Assembly (NCBI GenBank): GCA_958428295.1
Contig: CAUAFL010000012.1
Coordinates: 1-31,132 of the forward strand
DNA: 31,132 bases
Direction of reading: 5' to 3'
Source: an uncultured Bacillota bacterium
GTDB taxonomy: Bacteria > Bacillota_I > Bacilli_A > RF39 > UBA660
A program made the position numbers and the translations under genes. Below the pieces are notes generated by a model. That model had not been told where the DNA came from and searched no databases. It saw only the letters and a list, made by a program, of their open reading frames with translations. This document shows, in pieces, positions 22,233 to 30,704 of this stretch (the stretch's first letter is position 1; each line of letters begins with the position of its first letter).

Positions 22233-23081
22233 TTGCGCAAAGCAAGTACTATTATTATAAGTATTATTACCACTATAACCATTTTATTAATGATTGTAGT
22301 CTTCTCAGTGGATCATTTTGTATCTGAAAAATTTACCAAACGAATCATTGCTGAAGTAGATATCAATGATACCATTGAACAATTAAAAACAACCACTACC
22401 TTTTCTAATTTATATGAACAAGCAGAAACTTATGGTATTGACGCTAGTAAAATGGATGCCATTTTAAAATCGGAACAAGCGAAAGAATACGCGAATGATA
22501 TTTTACAACAAATCATTACAGATCAACGACAAAACAAATCCGTGCTTTCACTTTCTATTACTGATGAAAAAACCAAAGAATTAGTAGATAACATTCAAAA
22601 GGAATTCAACCTAAATTTAACAGATGCTCAACAGAATAAAGTCATCGAATTAACTAGCCAAACCGTCAATCAAGAAACAAATCGACTACTAAAGAAAACG
22701 ACAGATTACAATGGCAATAGTAAGCTTGCTAATTTTCTTCAAGAACTACAAAATAAAAACTTAAAAATTGGTCTTATCATAACCCTCCTAGTTGAATTAA
22801 GTCTAATTGTTATCCTAAGCTGGCCCCAAAAAAGCTTTGCTAGCTATTTTGCTGGCATTTGCTTAGCCTTAACCATTATTCTATTCCTTATTAGCGGCAG
22901 CTTACAATTAATTCTAAGCCTAGTAACCACCGATAACGATCACTTCTTAACCATCATTAAACCATTTATTAATGACAGTTATTTATTAACTATTGTTTTC
23001 TTAGGAATCACCATTATTCTCTTCATTCTTCATAAATTAATACAACGCAAAATAGAAGACAAAAAAGCTATTCCTTTTTAA
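22233..23081 (+). CDS. Multispan membrane protein with large extracytoplasmic helical domain
   Basis: 282 aa. The start is TTG at 22233, supported by GAAGGG eight bases upstream and a typical basic-then-hydrophobic beginning (MRKASTIII); no closer ATG fits. Spans at about 6-27, 178-197, 203-229 and 248-268. Between the first and second spans is a helical, Lys/Gln/Thr-rich region of about 150 residues outside the membrane. I do not recognise the family. It is divergent from the P-type ATPase, with promoters that overlap, so shared control is plausible. Confidence 0.85.
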   Translation: MRKASTIIISIITTITILLMIVVFSVDHFVSEKFTKRIIAEVDINDTIEQLKTTTTFSNLYEQAETYGIDASKMDAILKSEQAKEYANDILQQIITDQRQNKSVLSLSITDEKTKELVDNIQKEFNLNLTDAQQNKVIELTSQTVNQETNRLLKKTTDYNGNSKLANFLQELQNKNLKIGLIITLLVELSLIVILSWPQKSFASYFAGICLALTIILFLISGSLQLILSLVTTDNDHFLTIIKPFINDSYLLTIVFLGITIILFILHKLIQRKIEDKKAIPF

Positions 23082-23109
23082 TAAAAGCCTAAAAAAATAA
23101 AATCATCAC

Positions 23110-23145
23110 AAAAAAGCGTATTTTATGACCAAAATACACTTTTTT
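23110..23145. terminator. Terminator after the membrane protein
   Basis: AAAAAAG (23110-23116) plus GTATTTT (23118-23124) pair with AAAATAC (23131-23137) plus CTTTTTT (23139-23145), one mismatch between the blocks, 6-nt loop. T-rich on both strands. Confidence 0.8.
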
Positions 23146-23294
23146 AATATTTAAAATCAAAAAGAAATTATAAAGTCTTTTAAAGGCTGACACAAAAAAC
23201 ATTTTTTTACCTTAGGACTAGATTTTTAAACAATTTATGATATAATAAATAAGAAACAACTAATAGATGATTAATCTAATTAATGCATCTAAGA

Positions 23295-23323
23295 TTGACA
23301 ACAATTATAAGAAGTCTTATAAT
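23295..23323 (+). promoter_or_regulatory. Perfect consensus promoter upstream of tRNA-Lys(CTT)
   Basis: TTGACA (23295-23300), 17-bp spacer, TATAAT (23318-23323). The tRNA starts 112 bp later, so the primary transcript has a leader of about 105 nt. A weaker extended -10 (TGATATAAT, ends 23246) lies upstream. Confidence 0.85.
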
Positions 23324-23435
23324 AAAAGTACTTTCCGCTAAAGTAAAGTTTTAAATATAGCGTAATGGATACAACATGTATACCAAAACGAAAAAGGTGG
23401 TCATTTCACTTCTATATTTAATATAAATAATATAT

Positions 23436-23511
23436 GGGCTGTTAGCTCAGTTGGTAGAGCAACTGACTCTTAATCAGTGGGTCTAGGGTTCGAATCCCTA
23501 ACAGCCCACCA
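23436..23511 (+). tRNA. tRNA-Lys(CTT)
   Basis: 76 nt with encoded CCA. Acceptor GGGCTGT/ACAGCCC; anticodon CTT in the loop CTCTTAA. Lone gene with its own promoter and terminator. Confidence 0.96.
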
Positions 23512-23527
23512 TATAGGAAAATAAAAG

Positions 23528-23550
23528 ACAACTTCCATAGTTGTTTTTTT
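23528..23550 (+). terminator. Terminator after tRNA-Lys(CTT)
   Basis: Stem ACAACT (23528-23533) against AGTTGT (23539-23544), 5-nt loop, then T6 or more. Confidence 0.8.
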
Positions 23551-23617
23551 CAGTATCAGAGATTGTAAAACAAAGGATATAACACTTTTATAAAGAAAAA
23601 TAAAATATGTTTTCAAT

Positions 23618-23656
23618 AAAGAAAGTTATTATTACAAAGATTTACTTTCTTTTTTT
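23618..23656 (+). terminator. Second plus-strand terminator-like hairpin
   Basis: Nine-base-pair stem AAAGAAAGT (23618-23626) and ACTTTCTTT (23644-23652), 17-nt loop, then T. No gene between 23551 and 23617 is visible. Confidence 0.45.
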
Positions 23657-23681
23657 ATTATATAAATATTAATCTTCATTC

Positions 23682-23709
23682 AAAAAAAGACTATATTTTT
23701 AAATAGTCT
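23682..23709 (-). terminator. Terminator of the pflB-pflA operon
   Basis: Minus-strand stem AGACTAT/ATAGTCT (arms 23703-23709 and 23688-23694), 8-nt loop, spanning the pflA stop codon, followed by six T. Confidence 0.8.
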
Positions 23710-24418
23710 CTTTCCATTTGTTCATAAAATTTTCATAAAGTTGATGACAAGCCTCTACATCCATCGCCTCCACCTCTTTAAGAGGATTTATAATTCCTAA
23801 CTGTTCATATTTAGGAAAACCCATATGATGGAATGGTAAAAATTCAACTTTTTCTATATTATTAATCCTACGTAAATAAGTTACTAAACTATCTATATAA
23901 GATTCATTGTCCATCATTCCCGGAACAATTACCTGGCGAATCCATACTGGTTTTCCACTCTCATTCATTGCCTCTATAAATTTAAGAGATTCTCCCATTT
24001 CACGCCCTGTTAATGTACGATATCCCTTTTTATCAGTATATTTAACATCAAATAAAACTAGATCTACTAACTCTAATATTTCTCGATACTTTCCAATCCC
24101 ATAACCCGCTGTATCTAAAGCAATATGTATCTGCTCTTTTTTTAATTTGCGACAAACCTCTAATAAAAAATCAATTTGAAGTAATGGCTCTCCTCCAGAA
24201 AACGTCACACCACCATGGTTTCTTTTAAAATAAGGTTTGTTCCGTAAAATTTTCTGGACTAATTCATCACTAGTATAATTTTCTTTTCCTTTGACCCACA
24301 TTTCCGGATTATGACAATACTGACAGCGTAAAGTACAACCACTGAAGAAGACGACAGTCCGAATACCCGGACCATCGACTAAACCAAAGGTTTCAATTGA
24401 ATCGATCGCACCTTTCAT
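23699..24418 (-). CDS. pflA: Pyruvate formate-lyase activating enzyme
   Basis: 239 aa from the ATG at 24418, which starts MKGAIDSIETFGLVDGPGIR as in PflA; the longer frame would overlap pflB. The radical-SAM cysteines are in GCTLRCQYCHNP (Cys28, Cys32, Cys35). GGVTFSGGEPLLQ and ALDTAGYG are further family motifs. PflA uses S-adenosylmethionine and a [4Fe-4S] cluster to make the glycyl radical on PflB. One base separates it from the pflB stop, so they are an operon. Confidence 0.96.
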   Translation of the reverse strand: MKGAIDSIETFGLVDGPGIRTVVFFSGCTLRCQYCHNPEMWVKGKENYTSDELVQKILRNKPYFKRNHGGVTFSGGEPLLQIDFLLEVCRKLKKEQIHIALDTAGYGIGKYREILELVDLVLFDVKYTDKKGYRTLTGREMGESLKFIEAMNESGKPVWIRQVIVPGMMDNESYIDSLVTYLRRINNIEKVEFLPFHHMGFPKYEQLGIINPLKEVEAMDVEACHQLYENFMNKWKETI

Positions 24419-24419
24419 A

Positions 24420-26648
24420 TTACATCTTCTCATGGAAGGTTCTAGCAATCACTTCCTCCTGCTGTTTTCTTGTCAAACGATTAAATCTAACTGCATATCC
24501 AGAGACACGGATTGTTAGTAATGGATACTTATCTGGATGGTTCATTGCATCAATTAGCATTTCTCGTTGTAACACATTAACATTCAAATGATGCGCTCCC
24601 TGGGCAAAATAACCATCTAATAAACTAACTAAATTCTCAACTTGCTCTTTTTTAGAATGACCTAAAGAACTAGGAACGATAGAGAAAGTATTAGAAATAC
24701 CATCTCGACAACAATCAGCATATTTTAATTTTGCTACCGAATTTAAAGAGGCAATAGCGCCACTAGCATCTCGACCATGCATAGGATTAGCACCTGGTGC
24801 AAAAGCCACAAATGCCTTACGACCATCTGGCGTTGCTCCCGTTTTAGAACCATATACTACATTAGAAGTAATCGTTAATACAGATAAAGTAGGATGTGCT
24901 CCTCGATAACACTCATGTTTCGCTAATTCTTGATACATCTTCTCTAAAATCTCTTGGGCAATACTATCCACTCGATCATCATCATTCCCATACTTTGGAT
25001 AATCACCTTCAATTTCAAAATCAATCATAATTCCATCGGCATTACGAATAGGTTTTACCTTAGCGTATTTAATTGCTGCTAAACTATCACAAGCCACAGA
25101 AAGTCCTGCTACACCATATGCCATTAAACGATTGACTTGTGTATCATGAAGTGCCATCTGCCCTGCCTCATAAGCATATTTATCATGCATATAATGAATA
25201 ATATTCATAGCGTTAGAATAAATAGAGGCAACTTGTTCAATAGCTTTAAAATAAGCCGTCTTCACTTTATCATAATCAAGTATTTCATCGGTCATCTTTT
25301 CAAAACCGACTAAGACTTGATCACCCTTTATTTCATCAATACCACCATTCATAGAATACAATAGCGCTTTCGCTAAATTACAGCGAGCACCAAAAAACTG
25401 CATATCTTTTCCTTCACGCATAGCGGAAACACAGCAAGCAATCGCATAATCATCTCCATAAATAGGACGCATCACATCATCACTTTCATATTGAATAGCA
25501 TCCGTATCAATACTCATTTTAGCACAATACTTTTTGAAATTTTCAGGTAACTTTTCACTCCATAGAACTGTCATATTAGGCTCAGGAGCTGTATCTAGAT
25601 TACTGAGTGTATGTAGAATTCGATAGCTAGTCTTAGTTACCATACTCTTGCCGTTTTCCCCGATTCCTCCAATAGCACAAGTCACCCAAGTAGGATCACC
25701 AGAAAATAACTCATCATAATCAGGTGTTCTAAGATGGCGAGCTAAGCGTAATTTTATGACAAATTGATCAATAATTTCCTGGATTTCGTCCTCCGTAATA
25801 CTACCTTCTCCTAAATCTCGTTCAAAATAAATATCAAAGAAAGCATCGACTCTTCCCAAACTCATAGCCGCACCATTATTTTCTTTAATAGCAGCTAGAT
25901 AACCAAAATAAGTCCATTGAACAGCCTCTTTAGCATTGTTAGCTGGCTTACCAATATCAAACCCATAACTTTTCGCCATTTTCTTAATTTCATCAAGAGC
26001 TCGATACTGCATGGATACTTCTTCCCGTAACTGAATTAAATCACTAGTCATAGGACCAACTAACTGATCCCAGTCTTTTCTTTTGGCAGCCATTAAGAAA
26101 TCAATACCATATAGTGCAATACGCCTGTAATCACCAATAATACGCCCTCTTCCATAGGCATCAGGCAAACCAGTTAATAACCCAACATGTCTTGCTTTTC
26201 GAATATCCTCTGTATAAGCATCAAACACCCCTTGATTGTGTGTTTTCCGAAATTCATTAAAATACTTATCTACTTCTTGATTTAATTGATACCCATAAGC
26301 TTCTAACTCCTGATAAACCATCCGAATACCACCATAAGGATTGACAATTCTCTTCAGTGGTGCATCTGTTTGCAATCCGACAATAACATCATCGTCTTTA
26401 CTAATATAACCAGGTGCAAAAGCATTAATAGCAGACATATGATCTACATCAATGGCTAATACATGCTTTTTTAACTCTTCTTTTAATAAATCCGTACAGG
26501 TTGTCCAAACTTTCTTTGTTTTATGAGTAGTCCCTACTAAAAAATCCTCAGTACCATCATATTTTTTATAATTTTTCTGAATAAAATCACGAACATTCAC
26601 TTCCTTGGTCCATGATCCTGCAACAAAATTTCTCCATTCTTCTCTCAT
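24420..26648 (-). CDS. pflB: Formate C-acetyltransferase (pyruvate formate-lyase)
   Basis: 742 aa, normal PFL length. The active-site pair Cys405-Cys406 is in YAIACCVSAMREG, and the glycyl-radical motif RVSGYAVRF near the C-terminus places the radical on Gly717. LLTGLPDAYGRGRIIGDYRR and the closing LTRKQQEEVIARTFHE are typical of true PFL rather than other glycyl-radical enzymes. It converts pyruvate and CoA to acetyl-CoA and formate under anaerobic conditions, which fits a fermentative anaerobe. Strong AGGAGG ribosome site; promoter at 26671-26699. Confidence 0.97.
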   Translation of the reverse strand: MREEWRNFVAGSWTKEVNVRDFIQKNYKKYDGTEDFLVGTTHKTKKVWTTCTDLLKEELKKHVLAIDVDHMSAINAFAPGYISKDDDVIVGLQTDAPLKRIVNPYGGIRMVYQELEAYGYQLNQEVDKYFNEFRKTHNQGVFDAYTEDIRKARHVGLLTGLPDAYGRGRIIGDYRRIALYGIDFLMAAKRKDWDQLVGPMTSDLIQLREEVSMQYRALDEIKKMAKSYGFDIGKPANNAKEAVQWTYFGYLAAIKENNGAAMSLGRVDAFFDIYFERDLGEGSITEDEIQEIIDQFVIKLRLARHLRTPDYDELFSGDPTWVTCAIGGIGENGKSMVTKTSYRILHTLSNLDTAPEPNMTVLWSEKLPENFKKYCAKMSIDTDAIQYESDDVMRPIYGDDYAIACCVSAMREGKDMQFFGARCNLAKALLYSMNGGIDEIKGDQVLVGFEKMTDEILDYDKVKTAYFKAIEQVASIYSNAMNIIHYMHDKYAYEAGQMALHDTQVNRLMAYGVAGLSVACDSLAAIKYAKVKPIRNADGIMIDFEIEGDYPKYGNDDDRVDSIAQEILEKMYQELAKHECYRGAHPTLSVLTITSNVVYGSKTGATPDGRKAFVAFAPGANPMHGRDASGAIASLNSVAKLKYADCCRDGISNTFSIVPSSLGHSKKEQVENLVSLLDGYFAQGAHHLNVNVLQREMLIDAMNHPDKYPLLTIRVSGYAVRFNRLTRKQQEEVIARTFHEKM

Positions 26649-26670
26649 ACTAATTCCTCCTATATTTTTT

Positions 26671-26699
26671 ATTATACCACGAACAAAAACTTCTATGAA
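26671..26699 (-). promoter_or_regulatory. Promoter of pflB-pflA
   Basis: TTCATA (26694-26699, minus strand), 17-bp spacer, TATAAT (26671-26676) with an upstream TG (extended -10). Confidence 0.7.
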
Positions 26700-26730
26700 A
26701 TAGACAAGCCTACTTTACATATTTTTTTAT

Positions 26731-26752
26731 AAAAAAAGAACCAAAAGGTTCC
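26731..26752 (-). terminator. Terminator after the 54-residue membrane protein
   Basis: Minus-strand stem GAACC/GGTTC (arms 26747-26751 and 26738-26742) with a 4-nt loop, next to the stop codon, then seven T. Confidence 0.75.
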
Positions 26753-26916
26753 TAAGCATACAAAAAGAGGATAATTATACTAGCAATCACCGCCAGTAAT
26801 GCCAATACAATTCCCGTAATAAAAAGTCGTTTTGACTTTCTTCGTACGCCTAAAAAAATAATCCAAGCGATTCCTATAAACAACAAAACTAATAATAAAA
26901 GCATCCCTAAACGCAT
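26752..26916 (-). CDS. Small two-span membrane protein, 54 aa
   Basis: ATG at 26916 with GGAGGATGTAAA upstream; TAG at 26752-26754. Two hydrophobic spans (about 4-23 and 32-53) are joined by the basic loop RRKSKR. It has a promoter (26935-26963) and a terminator of its own, which makes it a real gene although below common length cut-offs. No family recognised. Confidence 0.78.
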   Translation of the reverse strand: MRLGMLLLLVLLFIGIAWIIFLGVRRKSKRLFITGIVLALLAVIASIIILFLYA

Positions 26917-26934
26917 TTTACATCCTCCGTTAGC

Positions 26935-26963
26935 ACTATAACATTGTTAGAATTGTTTGTAAA
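26935..26963 (-). promoter_or_regulatory. Promoter of the 54-residue membrane protein
   Basis: TTTACA (26958-26963, minus strand), 17-bp spacer, TATAGT (26935-26940) with extended TG. It overlaps the 3' end of the upstream gene. Confidence 0.7.
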
Positions 26964-28242
26964 GATTATCTTTTAATAATACTTTTGGCTTGACATTAGG
27001 ACAAGCTCCCAGTATGGTTTGCTCTTTAAACTGTAAAGGAACCTGGTCAATCTGTTTTACCTCCTGTGGGGAAAAATGATACCTTGCAATCTTTTGCTGT
27101 TTCTTTTCGCCACTTAATTCCCGTGCAACATCAAAAAGATAAAAATTCCGAATGGTTGAGGCACAATGTTTTGCCTCCTCAACGAACTTAGTATAGCAAG
27201 TATCCTCTAAATTTTTCTTAACAAACTCCAAAGAAGTAAGAACCTGGTCATCAATTTGACGATGACAAAGACTACTGACTACTTTTCGAAATGGTGCCTG
27301 CACTAAGCCTTGCATCTCTTGAGAAGAAAAATATTTTGCTAATGAAATCTCTATTAGAGCTTCTTCTAAGGGCACACTTTCTTGCTTCATAACAGATAAA
27401 ACCGCTTCTTTATGATAATAATTCATCGTTAACAGATGACCCACTAACACTTCTGAGCCATATTGATCAGTGATCCAGTGCGCTTGATTCAACTGTCTAT
27501 CTCTTTCCACCAATTTGACCAATGATGAAAGAGGTCGAGAAGACAAACCATTTTTTCTTAATGTCAAAGCTCGTAAAAATAATTCATAATCACAGGCACA
27601 ATAATTACAAAAGGTCTTTAGTTGAACCTTTGTTATATTTTCTTTTTCTAAGGAAACACCAACAACATCACTAAGTTCTTGTAAATCGATAGCAAAAATT
27701 TCTAGTAAATCTTGCACCAAATAATTTGGTGCTTTCATTTTGACTTTTCTAGCAACAACCTGTTCAATTCCTATTGTCTCCAATAATAAAGCTTGTTGAT
27801 GGTCTAGTCTACTTCCAGTAATCACTTCTTCACCACAATACTTTTTATAGGCCGTCTTTTGTGTTTGCCACCACTTTCTTAAAGAAAAAGTTTTATCATT
27901 TAAAGTATAAGTTAAGTAAGAAGGAATACTAAGATGACCATGCTCTTGATAAAATTGTTGTACTAAACGAAATTTTTGATACCAAACCTTTTTGCGTAGG
28001 TCCCATGTAAATTCCAGCTTATCTAACAACGAAACTTGCCAAGGATATATCTTTAATTTTGTAGCCGTATCTTGATAAATTCCTTGATAGGCCCGTCGTT
28101 GATTAATTACCCAATAACCTAAACGAACTTCCTTGTCATCATAAGAAACAACATAGTCACTAGGAACATCACTATGATAATGCTCCTGATAAAAGTTTTG
28201 TAATAATTGATAATGAAATAACCAATTTTCATCATGTTTCAT
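26947..28242 (-). CDS. Stand-alone helicase-associated (HA) domain protein
   Basis: 431 aa from the ATG at 28242 (GGGGTGG upstream); the longer frame to 28281 covers the promoter. Two helicase-associated repeats (PF03457-like) at about 6-80 and 86-160, each a three-helix unit: WLFHYQLLQNFYQEH with LGYWVINQRRAY, and WYQKFRLVQQFYQEHGHLSIP with LRKWWQTQKTAY. HA domains are usually found beside superfamily-2 helicase motors or as nucleic-acid binding repeats. No helicase motifs are present here. Residues 180-431 are helical, with a CNYCACDYELFLRAL patch, and belong to no family I know. Likely a nucleic-acid binding protein of unknown role. Confidence 0.75.
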   Translation of the reverse strand: MKHDENWLFHYQLLQNFYQEHYHSDVPSDYVVSYDDKEVRLGYWVINQRRAYQGIYQDTATKLKIYPWQVSLLDKLEFTWDLRKKVWYQKFRLVQQFYQEHGHLSIPSYLTYTLNDKTFSLRKWWQTQKTAYKKYCGEEVITGSRLDHQQALLLETIGIEQVVARKVKMKAPNYLVQDLLEIFAIDLQELSDVVGVSLEKENITKVQLKTFCNYCACDYELFLRALTLRKNGLSSRPLSSLVKLVERDRQLNQAHWITDQYGSEVLVGHLLTMNYYHKEAVLSVMKQESVPLEEALIEISLAKYFSSQEMQGLVQAPFRKVVSSLCHRQIDDQVLTSLEFVKKNLEDTCYTKFVEEAKHCASTIRNFYLFDVARELSGEKKQQKIARYHFSPQEVKQIDQVPLQFKEQTILGACPNVKPKVLLKDNLYKQF

Positions 28243-28269
28243 AGTGATACCACCCCAAATCAGTTTCTT

Positions 28270-28298
28270 AGTATACCACAAAACAAAGAAAACGGCAA
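28270..28298 (-). promoter_or_regulatory. Promoter of the HA-domain gene
   Basis: TTGCCG (28293-28298, minus strand), 17-bp spacer, TATACT (28270-28275) with extended TG. Confidence 0.65.
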
Positions 28299-28299
28299 C

Positions 28300-29871
28300 T
28301 TAAGGACGTAATTTAAAGGTTTTAGGAGCTCTTGTATAAGCTAAATATAAAGCAATCATACTATATAAAACTGTAAACACAAGCACAACTAGACCATAAA
28401 TTAAAATAGGAACTTTCAATTGAAACGTATAATAACAAACTAAATAGGTAAGAGAATTAACAATTGTATAAGTACTACTTTTCATCTCTAAATTAACATT
28501 ATAAGGCTGTAATAAATAATAAATAACCAAATGGTGAACCGAAAAGAAAACAGACATGGCCACAATTGTTATGATTAAAATAATATAGTGAATAGGCTGC
28601 TCAGTACCACCACTAACAGCTAATAAAACAGCAAGAGCCGAACCAATTAATAAAGCTGGTTGTAAATTAATAAGAATTAAGGTTTTTAAACGTTCACGAA
28701 ACAAATCTAAAATAGCCTTTGGTTGCCGATAAAAATTATAAGCTAACATCGAATGATCACAATTCATAAACATGGCCTGCGTAATTGGTTGTCCACGATT
28801 AATAGCATACATAATAATAAGAAAATAGGGAACATACATCAATATCACCTGATTAACATTTTTACGAAGCGCAGGATTTATAAAAATAACGAGCAATAAC
28901 ATCAAAAAAATAGCTAAAATAACGTAACAAATTTTTTTCGTCGCCTTCGTTAAAATCTTACGATGACGTCTTGTAAATAGGTCATTAAAATAAGCATAAC
29001 CCACTTTATTACTACTATCTTCAGTCATTTCAATACGCGCCAATGACAAATTCTGTTGAACCATAGAAGTACTCTGGTTATTTGTTATCATATTAGCATT
29101 TGAAAATAAACTTTTATAACTATAATAATAATTTTGATACTGAAAAAGATACAAAAAAGCTTTTATGTTAACGATAAAAATACTAACTACTAAAATCGTA
29201 AATAAAACAGGGTTCAAAGCGAAATTAAAATACGGTAACAAAAAAGCCAAAGCAGCTGATGCTAAAACGCCTATAATGGCAACTACCTGCAATTTATTCT
29301 CATTTTTAAGTACTTGTTTAGTAGCAAACTGATACAAATGAAAAGCATTCATATTATTTTTAATAGCAATCACTAGTAGTGGCAACAAAAGACAATACCC
29401 AAAGGAAAGACCAAGTGGCAAACCAAAAATGAAAGCAAACGGTAAAAGACCTACAAACTGAGTAATTAAAAAGTAAGTATAGTCAGTCAATACATACTTT
29501 TTGGCATCCATTCGCAATAAAAACATCGCATAGTATTTATCACGACTAGGATTAAATAAACTAGTATTTAAAAAAGCACCAATGATCGAAAAAAAGAAAA
29601 AGAGCGTTAAAAAATTATTCGCCTTAGAGCCTCCCATCATAGAAGCGCAAGGCACTAGTATCAATGAAAAGTAAACAAATTTCCACAAAAAAATACTCAA
29701 AAGCTCTTTGATAACATTAAAAATATACCCAATTATCTTCAATAATTTACTTTGATAAAGTCTTCCCGATAAATGTTTCCCAACTAACGGTAATTGTCGT
29801 AATGAATAAATAAAACCATTTACAAAATAAGTACTTTTTAAACGAAAGGAAATTTTAAATGTTTTAAACAT
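28300..29871 (-). CDS. ABC exporter permease
   Basis: 523 aa, with about ten to twelve hydrophobic spans in two blocks separated by a charged cytoplasmic stretch (about 260-310, including TRRHRKILTKATKK). No ligand-binding or ATPase motif. It overlaps the ATPase gene by 8 bp and has a GGGAGG ribosome site inside it, so the two make one transporter. The substrate cannot be read; such pairs often export peptides, lipids or drugs. The N-terminal 30 residues are basic and cytoplasmic. Confidence 0.85.
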   Translation of the reverse strand: MFKTFKISFRLKSTYFVNGFIYSLRQLPLVGKHLSGRLYQSKLLKIIGYIFNVIKELLSIFLWKFVYFSLILVPCASMMGGSKANNFLTLFFFFSIIGAFLNTSLFNPSRDKYYAMFLLRMDAKKYVLTDYTYFLITQFVGLLPFAFIFGLPLGLSFGYCLLLPLLVIAIKNNMNAFHLYQFATKQVLKNENKLQVVAIIGVLASAALAFLLPYFNFALNPVLFTILVVSIFIVNIKAFLYLFQYQNYYYSYKSLFSNANMITNNQSTSMVQQNLSLARIEMTEDSSNKVGYAYFNDLFTRRHRKILTKATKKICYVILAIFLMLLLVIFINPALRKNVNQVILMYVPYFLIIMYAINRGQPITQAMFMNCDHSMLAYNFYRQPKAILDLFRERLKTLILINLQPALLIGSALAVLLAVSGGTEQPIHYIILIITIVAMSVFFSVHHLVIYYLLQPYNVNLEMKSSTYTIVNSLTYLVCYYTFQLKVPILIYGLVVLVFTVLYSMIALYLAYTRAPKTFKLRP

Positions 29872-30574
29872 TATTTTCTTCCTCCCTTAATAGAGCAATA
29901 ATTTTATCTTTATACTCGCCTATTTCTAAATGTTCCTTTTTTATTTCCTCTAACTTACCATTTTTTAAAATCACTATTTCATCACATAGATCTAACGCCA
30001 ACTCCATAATATGCGTAGAAAAAATTAAAATATGATCCTTCTTAATTTTTTTGAGCATTTTTTTCATCTCATCAGCTACTACTACATCAAAAGAAGTAAG
30101 GGGCTCATCCAATAATAAAATATTAGGATTAGCCATAATATTAACAAGCATTTGCATCTTATTTTTCATGCCATGGGAATAATCCTTCATTAACTTATCA
30201 CGATCATCAGGAGCAATTTTCATAAACTCAAAGTACCAATCAAGATCCTTTACTTCGTCCATTTTATCACGATTAATATCAATAAAAAATTGTAAAAACT
30301 CTCGTCCTGTTAAAAACTCAGGTACTACCGGAGTTGACAAAACATAACCAACATCCTTGGTAACAACTTTTCTTGTTTTCTTCTCTTCTTCTATTAAAAA
30401 CTGCCCCTTATCAACCATAATATCTTCATTAAGACAATTGAAAAAAGTTGTTTTCCCCGCACCATTTCTTCCTAAAAGACCATAAATTTTCCCTTTTTCA
30501 AAGGTAAAATCAATGCCTTTTAGAACCTCTTTTTCATCAAATTTTTTTACTATATTTTCCGCAATTAACTTCAT
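29864..30574 (-). CDS. ABC transporter ATP-binding protein
   Basis: 236 aa. Walker A GRNGAGKT (35-42), Walker B ILLLDEP (152-158), H-loop His188 in FSTHIMELA. The signature motif reads YSHGMKNKM (132-140) in place of LSGGQ, a variant common in exporters of this YxxGMK type. A substrate-free ATPase partner of the permease that follows. The ribosome site is GGAGG. An extended -10 (TGTTAAAAT) near 30595 could be the promoter; no good -35 was found. Confidence 0.92.
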   Translation of the reverse strand: MKLIAENIVKKFDEKEVLKGIDFTFEKGKIYGLLGRNGAGKTTFFNCLNEDIMVDKGQFLIEEEKKTRKVVTKDVGYVLSTPVVPEFLTGREFLQFFIDINRDKMDEVKDLDWYFEFMKIAPDDRDKLMKDYSHGMKNKMQMLVNIMANPNILLLDEPLTSFDVVVADEMKKMLKKIKKDHILIFSTHIMELALDLCDEIVILKNGKLEEIKKEHLEIGEYKDKIIALLREEENNV

Positions 30575-30648
30575 TAGCTACCTCCATAAGTCTTATTTTA
30601 ACATATCTAAAATTACCCGCCTAGTTTTTTATTAGGAAAATCTAGTTA

Positions 30649-30675
30649 ATAGTAATAACCTAGTTGAAATATAAT
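30649..30675 (+). promoter_or_regulatory. Possible promoter of the collagen-like gene
   Basis: TATAAT at 30670-30675 has no sigma-A -35. ATA (30649-30651), 16-bp spacer and AATATAAT come close to the sigma-E pattern ATA-N16/18-CATAyAnT with one mismatch. A mother-cell promoter would suit an exosporium protein, but the match is weak. Confidence 0.3.
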
Positions 30676-30704
30676 AATAAACTATTAGTAAAAGGAGGAA
30701 AATC

